DNA from: a virus
IMG/VR virus record: IMGVR_UViG_3300025276_000052
Span: 1 to 47,861 of that record
Direction: 5' to 3' (one strand)
Length of the DNA: 47,861 nt
Part shown: positions 18,970 through 28,500 of the stretch, piece after piece
How positions within the stretch are numbered: the first letter of the stretch is position 1
Layout: each line of letters begins with the position of its first letter
Translations under genes and position numbers: made by a program
The notes under the pieces: generated by a model
Seen by the model: the letters and a program-made list of their open reading frames with translations, nothing else
The model's database searches: none
Told to the model about the DNA's origin: nothing

Positions 18970-21393
18970 ATGACATATAACGTCACAATCTTCAAAAACA
19001 TTAAAGAGACTGAAGCACCGTTTCATAGAGAACTATCTTACATACTAAAGAGAATAAAGGATGGAGCAACAAAAGACTTAGTAAAGAAAATACGAATTGA
19101 AACTAATAAGACAGAGAGGAACGAACTAAAGAAAAACCTACCTGCTATTTGTTTTAGCGGAATGTTCAACAAACGAAATGATTCTTCGCTAATGGAACAT
19201 AGTGGAATCATATGTTTGGACTTCGATGGATATCCAAAGAAGAAACTTCTACTAGAACATAAGGCAACTTTAACAAGGAGCAAATATGTTTACTCTGTAT
19301 TTATATCACCATCGGGTAATGGACTTAAGGTTTTAGTTAAAGTACCAACTGATGTAGACAATCATAAGAACTATTTTAATTCATTAGACAGACACTTCGA
19401 TTCTGAATACTTCGACAAGATGTGCAGTAATGTATCTCGAGTTTGTTATGAATCATATGACCCTTTACTTCACGTAAATGAAGGTTCATTGTTATGGGAT
19501 AAAATAGAAGAGCCTGAATATGTTGAGGTAAATCAAACAACTGATGCTCCAAGTATACCAATCACGGATGAGAATAAAGTAGTAGAGATATTAGTAAAGT
19601 GGTGGGTAAAGAAATATCCAATGGTTGAAGGACAAAGAAATCAAAACGTATTTGTTTTAGCTATGGCCTTTAATGACTATGGTATTAATAAATCATTAGC
19701 AGGATATGTTCTTAACCAATACATAACTGCGGACTTCACGCAGTCAGAGATTAATAGAACTATAGATTCGGCGTATGCAAATACATCAAACTTTGGTACT
19801 AAGTATTATGAGGATGAAGACAGAATCAATCAGATTAAGATTAAGCTAAAACGTGGCGTATCAAAAAAAGAAATCCGCTATCAACTGCAGGAGTCAAATG
19901 TTGATAGCGAGACAATAGATTCGGTTCTTGATAGAGTCGAGAAAGAAAACTCCATAGCTGATTTTTGGACTAAGACAGATAAAGGTGTTATCAAAATAGT
20001 ACACGTTTTGTTTAAGCAATTCCTTGAGGACAATGGATACTATAAGTTTTGTCCCGAAGGAGGGAAGAGTTACCTGTTTGTTTGTGTTACAAATAATTTA
20101 ATATCACATACATCAGAGAAAGAAATAAAGGATTTTATACTAGGACACTTAATTGAGTTAGATGACTTAAGTATATACAACTACTTCGCTGACAACGTAA
20201 GGTACTTTAGAGAGGAATTCCTGACACTTCTAGGAACAATTGACATCTACTTCATCGCAGACACAAAAGAGGCCTCTTACCTGTACTATCAGAACTGTGC
20301 AGTTAAGATTACTAAGAGTGGAATAGAGTCTATTGATTACATAGACTTAGGAGGTTATGTTTGGAAAGACCATGTTATAAATAGAAAGTTTACCGAGTGT
20401 GAGATGGTTAGTGATTACAGGACTTTTATATCAAGAGTATGCGGAGATGATGAGGCGAGAGTAAGAACAATGGAATCAACTATTGGCTTTATGATGCATG
20501 GATATAAAAACCTAAGCTACTGCCCTGCAGTAATACTTAATGATGAAATCATATCAGACAATCCCGAAGGAGGAACAGGCAAAGGTGTTTTTATGAATGC
20601 ATTGTCTCAGATGAAAAAAGTAGTAATCATAGATGGTAAGCAGTTTGCTTTCGAGAAATCATTTCCTTATCAAACGGTATCAGCAGATTCACAAATATTA
20701 GTATTTGATGATGTGAAGAAACACTTTGACTTCGAACGATTGTTTTCAGTAGTGACCGAAGGTCTTACCTTGGAAAAGAAGAATAAAGATGCAATCTCTA
20801 TTCCGTTTGCAAAGTCTCCAAAGATTGCCATTACAACTAATTATGCTATCAAAGGTTCGGGTAATTCATTTGCTCGTAGAAAGTGGGAGGTAGAACTATT
20901 TCAACACTACAATAAAAACCATACTCCTCTTGACGAGTTTGGTAAACACTTTTTTGCAGATTGGAACGAAGAGGATTGGTGCGGTTTTGACAACTACATG
21001 ATTAACTGTTTACGAACTTACTTAGGCACAGGACTTATTAAAGGAAAGTTTGTCAACTTAAAAATAAGACAACTCTCAGCAGAAACATCTCACGACTTCA
21101 TCGAGTGGTGTGGATTGGTTCAAGGTCATTCAGCAAATACTTCATTAGAAATTAATGCAAAAGTAATGAAGCAAGACTTATACTTCGACTTCATCGGAGA
21201 GTATCCCGATTATGGGCCGAAAGCTAAAATGACTATCAGTAGAACAAGATTCTATAAGTGGTTAATTAGTTATGCTTTATTCACTACAGGTCAGCAACCC
21301 GAAGAAGGAAGAGACCCAACAGGAAGATGGTTAAGAATTAAACCAAGAGTATTGCCAACACAATCAGAAATGTTTGATGCAAATGGAAACTGA
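18970..21393 (+). CDS. primase-helicase (VirE/BT4734-type primase domain plus SF3-like helicase)
   Basis: This 807-residue protein is the core replication enzyme. The N-terminal domain (about 45-165) matches the BT4734/VirE-N family: 'HSGIICLDFDGYPKKK' (metal-binding Asp84/Asp86), 'SPSGNGLKVLVKVP' and 'SRVCYESYDP'. A helical primase-C-like segment (about 195-275) follows. The helicase part has a Walker A NPEGGTGKGVF (531-541), a Walker B-like ILVFDD, and 'KIAITTNYAIKGSGNSFARR' with an arginine-finger region, as in SF3-type phage helicases (DUF5906-like). It would lay primers and unwind the fork. No DNA polymerase gene is in the window. It overlaps the next gene by about 17 bases. Confidence 0.85.
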   Translation: MTYNVTIFKNIKETEAPFHRELSYILKRIKDGATKDLVKKIRIETNKTERNELKKNLPAICFSGMFNKRNDSSLMEHSGIICLDFDGYPKKKLLLEHKATLTRSKYVYSVFISPSGNGLKVLVKVPTDVDNHKNYFNSLDRHFDSEYFDKMCSNVSRVCYESYDPLLHVNEGSLLWDKIEEPEYVEVNQTTDAPSIPITDENKVVEILVKWWVKKYPMVEGQRNQNVFVLAMAFNDYGINKSLAGYVLNQYITADFTQSEINRTIDSAYANTSNFGTKYYEDEDRINQIKIKLKRGVSKKEIRYQLQESNVDSETIDSVLDRVEKENSIADFWTKTDKGVIKIVHVLFKQFLEDNGYYKFCPEGGKSYLFVCVTNNLISHTSEKEIKDFILGHLIELDDLSIYNYFADNVRYFREEFLTLLGTIDIYFIADTKEASYLYYQNCAVKITKSGIESIDYIDLGGYVWKDHVINRKFTECEMVSDYRTFISRVCGDDEARVRTMESTIGFMMHGYKNLSYCPAVILNDEIISDNPEGGTGKGVFMNALSQMKKVVIIDGKQFAFEKSFPYQTVSADSQILVFDDVKKHFDFERLFSVVTEGLTLEKKNKDAISIPFAKSPKIAITTNYAIKGSGNSFARRKWEVELFQHYNKNHTPLDEFGKHFFADWNEEDWCGFDNYMINCLRTYLGTGLIKGKFVNLKIRQLSAETSHDFIEWCGLVQGHSANTSLEINAKVMKQDLYFDFIGEYPDYGPKAKMTISRTRFYKWLISYALFTTGQQPEEGRDPTGRWLRIKPRVLPTQSEMFDANGN

Positions 21394-22846
21394 TGTAATA
21401 GAAAGACGACTAGGCTTTTCAAATGAGATGATGTACAATCAATGCTCTTTGTTAGCAAACATCGTTAATAAAACTGAAGAGGTAAAAGTCGGTAGAGGAA
21501 AGAGTGCTAAGGTTATTCATAAACTGAAATACACCACCGACAAAGCATCTCTAGATAGAATAAACAGAAGCGTTGAACATTATAAGAATCTAATGGAATC
21601 TAAAAAATCAAAAATAAAACTAAGAGAATACCAAAAACAAATAAGTAGAGATGCTTGCTTAAAACTATACACAAATGGATTTGTATATCTTGCTATGGAG
21701 GTAAGGACAGGCAAGACCCTAACAAGTTTAAGTATGGGTGTGCTTACAGGATGTAAGAACTTATTGTTTATTACAAAGAAAAAAGCTATCAGTAGCATTG
21801 AATCAGATTATGATTTACTAGCTCCTGACTATGAGATAACAGTAATAAATTACGAGAGTATACACAAATTACCCGAGTCGGGTAATTATGATATGATAAT
21901 TCTTGACGAAGCGCATGGCATGGGAGCATTTCCTAAACCAAGCAAAAGAGCTAAGCAGGTAAAAGAATTGATTGTAAAAAACAAATCATATGTTGTTTTA
22001 CTTTCGGGAACTCCAACTCCCGAGTCTTATAGTCAAATGTATCATCAAGTATATGGAATCCCTAAAAATCCTTTTACTTCATTCAAAAACTTTTACAGGT
22101 TCTGTGATGAATATGTTAACGTTACTGACAGAAAGATAAATGGCTTAATGATTAGAGACTACTCTAAAGGTCTAGATAAAATTGTAGAAGCCATGAAGCC
22201 ACATACGATTAGCTATTCTCAGAAAGAAGCAGGGTTTAAAGTAAATACTCGGGAGCACACATTGTATGTTCCTATGAGTGAACTAACATATAAACTAACA
22301 TCAACATTAAAAAGAGATTTAGTTATAGAGGGAAAAGAAGAAACCATATTAGCAGATACTCCTGTTAAATTAATGATGAAGCTACATCAAATGTTTTCGG
22401 GAACTGTTAAATTTGAGTCAGGCAACTCTACTATACTAGACTTATCTAAGGCTGAATATATTTATGACAACTTTGGAGACGCAAAAGTTGGAATATTTTA
22501 TAAGTTTAAAGAAGAACTTAAAGCTCTCATGCAGGTTTATGGAAAAGAAAACTTAACCACAGAGCTTAGTGTCTTTGAAGACACAAATAAAAGCATAGCC
22601 TTACAGATAGTTTCGGGCCGGGAAGGAATTTCTTTACGCAAAGCTGAAGCATTAGTTTACTACAATATAGATTTTAGTGCTACAAGCTATTGGCAATCAA
22701 GAGATAGAATGACAACTAAAGATAGATTAGAAAGTGATGTGTATTGGATATTTTCAGAGAAGGGAATAGAAAAACAAATCTATGCTGCCGTAAGTAAGAA
22801 GAAGGACTACACAGTCAGACACTTTAAAAGAGATTTATTATCTTAG
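21377..22846 (+). CDS. SF2 (SNF2/DEAD-like) DNA helicase
   Basis: An ATG inside the end of the primase gene is chosen over a TTG one codon earlier. The 489-residue protein has an SF2 motor. Motif I is MEVRTGKTLTS (107-117), a Walker A with Arg-Thr before GKT. Motif II is DEAH (177-180), motif III is LLSGTPTPES, and motif VI is WQSRDRM (439-445, Gln and two Arg). The N-terminal 70 residues are basic (SKKSKIKLREYQKQ) and include a Q-motif-like 'LREYQ'. Proteins like this are common next to VRR-NUC nucleases in phages. It probably remodels forks or joint molecules. One palindrome copy lies within it, encoding VFEDT. Confidence 0.85.
   Translation: MQMETDVIERRLGFSNEMMYNQCSLLANIVNKTEEVKVGRGKSAKVIHKLKYTTDKASLDRINRSVEHYKNLMESKKSKIKLREYQKQISRDACLKLYTNGFVYLAMEVRTGKTLTSLSMGVLTGCKNLLFITKKKAISSIESDYDLLAPDYEITVINYESIHKLPESGNYDMIILDEAHGMGAFPKPSKRAKQVKELIVKNKSYVVLLSGTPTPESYSQMYHQVYGIPKNPFTSFKNFYRFCDEYVNVTDRKINGLMIRDYSKGLDKIVEAMKPHTISYSQKEAGFKVNTREHTLYVPMSELTYKLTSTLKRDLVIEGKEETILADTPVKLMMKLHQMFSGTVKFESGNSTILDLSKAEYIYDNFGDAKVGIFYKFKEELKALMQVYGKENLTTELSVFEDTNKSIALQIVSGREGISLRKAEALVYYNIDFSATSYWQSRDRMTTKDRLESDVYWIFSEKGIEKQIYAAVSKKKDYTVRHFKRDLLS
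22569..22584 (+). repeat. dispersed palindrome copy 8 (inside helicase gene)
   Basis: Perfect GTGTCTTTGAAGACAC, in frame as VFEDT within the C-terminal helicase lobe. Confidence 0.85.
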
Positions 22847-22850
22847 CTGA

Positions 22851-23093
22851 ATGGCAACAGAGCAACAGATACAGAGTAAAAGAATCAAACAATTAGAAGA
22901 AAAAGGTTACTATGTTCTTAAATTAATCTCTACCAATAAAAATGGAATCCCTGATATTTTAGCTATACCGCCTGACTCAAATGTATTGTTTAGTGAGGTT
23001 AAAACACCCAAGGGCAGGCTTTCAAAACTGCAGGAATATAGATTAAAAGAGCTAGAAACTTATGGATTCAAAACAGAAGTATATCGAGGATAG
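22851..23093 (+). CDS. VRR-NUC domain nuclease
   Basis: This 80-residue protein is a stand-alone VRR-NUC domain, a PD-(D/E)XK nuclease type related to Holliday-junction resolvases. Catalytic residues are Asp35 (NGIPDIL), Glu49 and Lys51 (FSEVKTPKGR), with Gln61 (KLQ). It starts four bases after the helicase stop, and phage VRR-NUC genes are often beside SF2 helicases, so they probably act together on branched DNA. The next gene overlaps it by 32 bases. Confidence 0.85.
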   Translation: MATEQQIQSKRIKQLEEKGYYVLKLISTNKNGIPDILAIPPDSNVLFSEVKTPKGRLSKLQEYRLKELETYGFKTEVYRG

Positions 23094-23433
23094 TAGATTC
23101 GAAGTAGAGGATTGGTTTGCAGAGAAGATGGCTCGTTTAGAACATGAAACACAAAACGAAATCATTTACTCTATCGCTACGCATATTCATTTCTTTCCTA
23201 AAGAAGAAGGATGGACTCAAGAAATTTACGGGGTAGTAAAAGAAGTAAATTTATTTTACGCTCTTGAATACCTAAACGAAAAAGGAAGTATACCTATCGT
23301 TTGTGATATACATTTTGTAGATTCAGATGAGTACTTAGACGCAATATTACAAAAGAAAACAATCGAGACATATGAAATCAAGAATACCCGCCCTACCAAA
23401 AGAAGTAAATTTAATTATAAAATTAACGAATGA
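23062..23433 (+). CDS. unknown acidic protein (123 residues)
   Basis: The product (MDSKQKYIEDSRFEVEDWFA...) is acidic and looks helical in its first half (FAEKMARLEHETQNEIIYSI), with a more mixed second half (NEKGSIPIVCDIHFVDSDEY) and a basic end (RPTKRSKFNYKINE). It overlaps the VRR-NUC gene at its start and the DnaA-like gene at its end, by 32 and 62 bases. Such long overlaps show strong packing of the replication operon. No domain is recognised. Confidence 0.5.
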   Translation: MDSKQKYIEDSRFEVEDWFAEKMARLEHETQNEIIYSIATHIHFFPKEEGWTQEIYGVVKEVNLFYALEYLNEKGSIPIVCDIHFVDSDEYLDAILQKKTIETYEIKNTRPTKRSKFNYKINE

Positions 23434-23908
23434 AGTTTATAAATGCAACTTACAAGATTCAGGCAGACAAAGAAATAATGTAAACGCAAGAATGACATGC
23501 TCTTATGTTCTTAGACAAAGAGGATATGTTCTTTCACAGATAGGAGGCTTTTTAAATAAAGACCACGCAACCATTCTTCATTACTTAAAAAATGTAGATT
23601 GGTATTTAAAGACAGATAAGATTTTTCTTTCTTGCTTTCAAAGAATAACCGAAGAATTCAATAATGACTTTAATCCTGTACACGCTATGGCGTTAGAGGA
23701 ATTAAAAAAAGAAGTTTTTTCTTTGAGAACCGAATTAAAAGAATTAAATTTGGAAGTAGCAGGACTAAAACTCGCTCTATCTGAGACTAATAAATCTAAT
23801 GGTCGTGTTGAAGTTCTTGTTGATATGGTTAAACAAAGAACGAGATTAGGAACAGAACGAGAAATAGAAGGCAAATTGCACAGATGGTACAATGGAGTAT
23901 ACAATTAA
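23372..23908 (+). CDS. DnaA domain IV-like DNA-binding protein B with coiled coil (178 residues)
   Basis: Residues 10-80 carry a DnaA domain IV pattern: 'LIIKLTNEVYKC', 'RQRNNVNARMTCSYVLRQRG', 'VLSQIGGFLNKDHATILHYL'. 'NKDHATILHYLKNV' corresponds to the DnaA-box-recognition helix DHTTVLHAVRKI. Residues 105-150 form a leucine-rich coiled coil (LRTELKELNLEVAGLKLALS), which suggests dimerisation. The end is basic. The AAA+ part is missing. It differs from the smaller DnaA-like protein at 16249 in the added coiled coil. A possible role is phage origin recognition or interference with host DnaA. The overlaps with both neighbours support the chosen start. Confidence 0.75.
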   Translation: MKSRIPALPKEVNLIIKLTNEVYKCNLQDSGRQRNNVNARMTCSYVLRQRGYVLSQIGGFLNKDHATILHYLKNVDWYLKTDKIFLSCFQRITEEFNNDFNPVHAMALEELKKEVFSLRTELKELNLEVAGLKLALSETNKSNGRVEVLVDMVKQRTRLGTEREIEGKLHRWYNGVYN

Positions 23909-24128
23909 AGATGTAGAAAAAATTACTGAGTTTAAGACTTGGACTGTAAAGCAGAAAACAGATGCTTTACTTTATATTGATTGCAATCAGTATTGTAACC
24001 TAGGCAAAGAATCTTCTAAGACAGAAAAAGAATTAGTTAAAAAACAATCTAAAAAAATATATACCTTAATTAAAAGAGTAGACCATGCAATGGGAGAGCT
24101 TTTTTTACAGTCTATAGACAAGAGGTAA
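23892..24128 (+). CDS. unknown basic protein (78 residues)
   Basis: The product starts MEYTIKDVEKITEFKTWTVK and is lysine-rich throughout (KESSKTEKELVKKQSKKIYT), with mainly helical character. The opening 'TIKDVEKITEFKTWTVKQKT' looks a little like a MerR/excisionase-type helix-turn-helix ('Yti.evA...g.s..TvrrW'), but the match is weak. It overlaps the DnaA-like gene by 17 bases and is followed within six bases by another small gene. Confidence 0.5.
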   Translation: MEYTIKDVEKITEFKTWTVKQKTDALLYIDCNQYCNLGKESSKTEKELVKKQSKKIYTLIKRVDHAMGELFLQSIDKR

Positions 24129-24133
24129 AGAAC

Positions 24134-24328
24134 ATGCAAAAATCACCATCAGCTTATGATAAGGAACGACTAACTCACATCAACCTTCTGATGGATAACA
24201 TCCACGACTGCACCGCCGAGATTTACGAATCGCTAGTAGACCGAGAGTTTAACAATCTAAAACTTGTAATACCAAATCTAATATCGCAGTTAAAAGAAAT
24301 ACAAAGCTCGATAGAAGATGATATTTAA
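24134..24328 (+). CDS. unknown small helical protein (64 residues)
   Basis: The product (MQKSPSAYDKERLTHINLLM...) is predicted to be a two-helix bundle with an acidic end (LKEIQSSIEDDI). It overlaps the phosphoesterase gene by 11 bases, so the two are translated together. No motif is recognised. Confidence 0.5.
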   Translation: MQKSPSAYDKERLTHINLLMDNIHDCTAEIYESLVDREFNNLKLVIPNLISQLKEIQSSIEDDI

Positions 24329-25046
24329 AAAAAAACAAGAAATTAGACCAAGGATTAGAGACAATAAAAGGGTAGCATACGAAAACATTACATCAGAGGA
24401 GCGAAGAATACTTATCATAGGAGATATTCACGCTCCTTTTACGTTAGAAGGTTATCTTGAGCATTGCAAAGAAACGTATGCAAAATTCAATTGCAATCAG
24501 ACAATTTTTATAGGAGACATTTTGGATAATCACGCTTTTTCATATCATGAGGCAGACCCGAACGGTTATTCTGCAGGCACAGAGCTTGAGATTGCTATAA
24601 AAATGATTAAAGAATGGTACGATTGTTTCCCCGATGCAGATGTAATAATTGGGAATCACGATAGAATGGCATCGAGAAAAGCAATGTCAGGAGGAGTGCC
24701 ATCTGAATGGATTAAGTCTTATAATGATGTTTTAAAAACCCCTAAGTGGAATTGGACAGAGAGAATTGTTTACGATAACGTTCAATTTGTTCACGGAGAA
24801 GGAGGTACTGCAAGAACTAAATCAAAGAATGATATGATGAGTACTTGTCAAGGCCATATTCATACGCAGGCTTACGTTGAGTGGTCAGTTGGCAGAAATT
24901 TCCGTGTATTCGGAATGCAATGCGGCTGCGGAGTTGACTCTAAAAGTTATGCGGCTGCCTATGCAAAGAACTTTAAAAAGCAAGCAATTGGCTGCGGAGT
25001 TATAATAGGAGGACATACTGCGATAAACTCTTTAATGAATCTATAG
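24318..25046 (+). CDS. calcineurin-like metallophosphoesterase
   Basis: This 242-residue enzyme has the two-metal phosphoesterase signature: GDIHAPF (35-41), GDILDNH (66-72), GNHDR (112-116), then VHGEGG (around 157) and GHIHTQ. The spacing matches Mre11/YfcE-type metallophosphatases. It could act as a DNA nuclease, a nucleotide phosphatase or a protein phosphatase; the closeness to replication and nuclease genes favours DNA or nucleotide substrates. It is coupled to the preceding small gene by an 11-base overlap, and the following lipoprotein starts directly after its stop. Confidence 0.88.
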   Translation: MIFKKKQEIRPRIRDNKRVAYENITSEERRILIIGDIHAPFTLEGYLEHCKETYAKFNCNQTIFIGDILDNHAFSYHEADPNGYSAGTELEIAIKMIKEWYDCFPDADVIIGNHDRMASRKAMSGGVPSEWIKSYNDVLKTPKWNWTERIVYDNVQFVHGEGGTARTKSKNDMMSTCQGHIHTQAYVEWSVGRNFRVFGMQCGCGVDSKSYAAAYAKNFKKQAIGCGVIIGGHTAINSLMNL

Positions 25047-25148
25047 ATGAATCGTAAGGTTGTAATCATATTGATTTGCCTTTTATTATTAAACAGTTGT
25101 GGCCCTTTTAAAAAAATACCTAAAGATTCGCCAAAATACGCACAATGA
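25047..25148 (+). CDS. micro-lipoprotein (33 residues)
   Basis: The frame reads MNRKVVIILICLLLLNSCGP, then FKKIPKDSPKYAQ. A charged start, a 12-residue hydrophobic core and the lipobox LNSC are all present, so a lipid-anchored peptide of about 16 residues is expected. Its ATG directly follows the phosphoesterase stop and its TGA overlaps the next ATG (ATGA). Together with the 12278 gene it makes two tiny lipoproteins in the early module. Function is unknown. Confidence 0.7.
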   Translation: MNRKVVIILICLLLLNSCGPFKKIPKDSPKYAQ

Positions 25149-25555
25149 GATTTGAATCAGAGGTAGACTTGTCACGAGAACAAAAGGCTATAAAAACATT
25201 TGTAAATACATTTCAAGGCTCGTTTAAAAAACTAGACCCTAATGATATAGACTTTAGAGTGTTTGATAAAAACGGAGATATGATTGCTTATGCCGAAGTT
25301 AAAGGTCGTCTTAAGAAATATAAAGATGCCTTTCCTTTGCCCGTAGCAGCAAGAAAACTTGTTAAACTAGCGGACAAAAGACTTAACCCTGTTATGATAT
25401 GGGCTTGTGACGATGGTATTGTATATGCAAAAGTAAATCAGATAAGCGGTACAATAAGATGGGGAGGCAGGCTTCCACGTAAAGGTTCTTACAATGACCA
25501 AGAACTAATGATATATTTTAACAGTACAAGTAGTTTTAAATATATTTCCTACTGA
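25145..25555 (+). CDS. PD-(D/E)XK nuclease-like protein
   Basis: This 136-residue protein has 'DIDFRVFDKNGDMIAYAEVK' (Asp36, Glu51, Lys53), a typical D...ExK nuclease core. It also has a conserved 'RKLVKLADKRLNPVMIWACD' helix-strand unit that in similar phage proteins completes the fold, and 'GTIRWGGR' near the end. It may be a resolvase or a debranching nuclease. It is the last rightward gene; its stop codon overlaps, tail to tail, the stop of the giant leftward gene, leaving no space for a terminator between the two modules. Confidence 0.7.
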   Translation: MRFESEVDLSREQKAIKTFVNTFQGSFKKLDPNDIDFRVFDKNGDMIAYAEVKGRLKKYKDAFPLPVAARKLVKLADKRLNPVMIWACDDGIVYAKVNQISGTIRWGGRLPRKGSYNDQELMIYFNSTSSFKYISY

Positions 25556-28500
25556 CCACCATATATACTTTTCATTAACTCTTTATTCATTTGTTCCATT
25601 TGATAATTAACATCTGTAGTCTTATCAATTTTAGGATACATTGTTTTGTATAACTCAGGGAACAGTTTCTTTACATCCGATTTATTCATACCCTTATTAA
25701 CAGGTTTTTTCATCATATATCCCGGTCTGTAAGACTTGGTTATACCCATTAAGTCATAAATATTTTCGTCTGAAAAATCTCCACCAAAAGTTTTAAATAA
25801 AGCAACAGGAGCAGTTGTTTGAACACCCGCAGCTAATTCCAATACAGGAACTATTACTTTAGCAACAGATGCCTCACCTTTCTGAGCCTCTACAATACCT
25901 TTACTTACTCTTCTAAAAACATTTGTAAACGGATTCACACCTTCACTAACAGGTCTACCTTTGTTACTTAAAGGTGTGTCTGCATTATTTAGAGCTTCTT
26001 CAATTGCAGCTCCTATTAAAGGTATTTGATAAACTAACGAAAGGCCTGTTGCAGCTAATTTAACTTGTCTCCAAGCTTCATCTCTTTCTTCGTCATTACC
26101 TCTTAGTATAGCTCCTGAATATGATGCCATGGTAAACATAGCATTGGCAGCCGACCAAGACAAAGCTAAAGCTCTAACGTCTTTTGTAAGAGGAACTTTC
26201 TTTTGAGCAACTTGCGAGTATATATTATTAGATGAACTCATTACTTTATTCATAAGTAAAAATATTGTACTTCCAAACATTGTAAAGAACCTACTACCTG
26301 TGTCCGTACCCTGTTGAACTCCAACTTTCTCAGAAGCTCTTCTTGTTTGTTGTGTTGAGTTATATTCGTTAAACTTTTCAAGAGCTAAAGCTGCATTCAT
26401 TCCGTTTTTAATATTTCTATTGTAAGCTGCTTTATAACCAAGTACACCTAAAATATCTCCTGCAACAGTATTAAATCCTGCTGCCGTATCAAAACCACGA
26501 ACACCTTTACCTAATTTATCTTTTCTGTTTTTATATTTAGGAGCGTTTCTTCTTCCACCTGATTCTAATCCAAACGTATCTCCTTCTAAACCTCTAACTA
26601 AACGATTCTTAAAAGTACCTGACATTGCTTTAGCTTCTCTTATTTGTTTTGGAAGAGTTGCTAAAACCGCAGCATAATCTAACGCCATTCCTACCATATC
26701 TATTGCAAGGTCTACTCCCGGAATTATTGTCGTCTTTCTTCCTAAGTAACTATACTCTTCAAAAGCTTGTATAAATGAAGATGCTTGCTTAACTACTTGA
26801 ATAGGTTTAAATGATAATGCATAATTTACAAATCTACCTTGCAACCAACTTGTAGCATCTGCATCCATTTTAGGGCCTGCAGTAGGATTAATCATATAAG
26901 ATAGACTACGAGAGAAAAGTTTGTCAGTTGCAGTTTCTCTTAAAAGAGTATTAATTGCAGGGGATTTTAATACAGTATTCATTTGTTTTACTGTAAGAGC
27001 ATAAGCTTTATACCTTTCCATTGCTTGAATGTGGTCTTCAACTACTTCTGAAAAATCAAAACCTAGAGCTATATTCCCTGTAACATCTGTTCTGTCTTTA
27101 AGAGAAGGAGCAAACTCTGCAGAAAATACTTTAGCAAAGTCTCCGCTCAACATATCAGCAGCCGTAACTGTACCGCTTAAAGTCATAGTAGGAAAATAGT
27201 TCTCTACTTTTCTTAAACCAATATCGTTTGCTTGTATGTATACTTCATTTACACTTTCAAAATAAAAGTTACTAAAGTAATCCATTACCATGTCAGACAT
27301 AATCATATTGTCTTCCCCTACAAACTCTTCTAATTGTTGCATCTTAGCCGGTGTGAATCCCTGTGCTCTTAGCTTATCTCTTTGGATTTTGTTTTTCTCT
27401 AATGAAAGAAGTCTTAAAGCCTTGTCTTTAGTTATGGCTTTCTCATCATATGTATTGTCTGTCTTTGAATTTCTTACATTAAGAATACTTATTGTGTCTT
27501 CACCCAAAGAATACTTCCAATCTTTCCAAGTCTTAAAGCCAAGCTTCTCAGCCATAGCATTTATTTTGTCCTCTTGAACAAAAACTCCTGTGTAATATCT
27601 TTCGTCCGCTCTGTTTATACCTTTATAAACATAGTCTTGAAACATGTTACCTCTAGTTCCTCTGTCTAATACATTTGCTAATGTTCCAAAATGAACACTT
27701 GTATTACGTAAGTATTTTTTTAAACCTGTTGGCTCATACTTTTGGTCGGCTGCAAATTCTGATAAGAATTCTGTAATCCCTTTAAATAAACCTTTATCGG
27801 ATAGTGATTTTCTTATACTTGCTTTTGCGTTTTGTAGTTCATTACCTTCTAAAAGCTTTCCGTTTTCACCAAACAGTTCAGGAAAGTCTCTTTCAATCTG
27901 AGCATCAAACTCTGCTACAATTTTCTCAGTTTCAGCTCTTCTTAATGCTCTTCTGTTATTTAATCTAGCTATAGATTCTTTTGCAGTAGCCTTGGTGTCT
28001 GCTAAAACTTGCTCTACTTGATAGTAATCCATTGCTGCTATGTCAGCATAAGTATCATATGCTAATTGCTTGTCCAACAAAAATCTTTCTTCAGAAGATA
28101 TTTTCTCCTTGTTCGCTAACTTTTGATTTATTACATCTATTTGGTCAGCGTTAATGCTTTTATCAAAAGCAGTTAATCCATCTATATCATTAGCAATAAC
28201 CATATCTAAAACTTGCTTAGAATAAACAAAATACCTTTGTCCATAAGCATCTACTCCTTTGCCACGTATCTTACCACTTTCAGTTTTTTTGAATTGAGCT
28301 TTCTTTTTAACAGTAGCTAATAAGTCTTTAATCATATTGGTTCTTATAGTCTCTCTTATAGTAACTATATCTTCCATTAACAATAAAGCTTTTCCTTTAA
28401 AGTTTTTTTGATTTGTAGAGTTAATTGTTCTTAGTAATTTATCTACTTGACCTTTTGTGTATTTGGTATTCTTAGGTAAAAGTTTTCTAACTATATTTCT

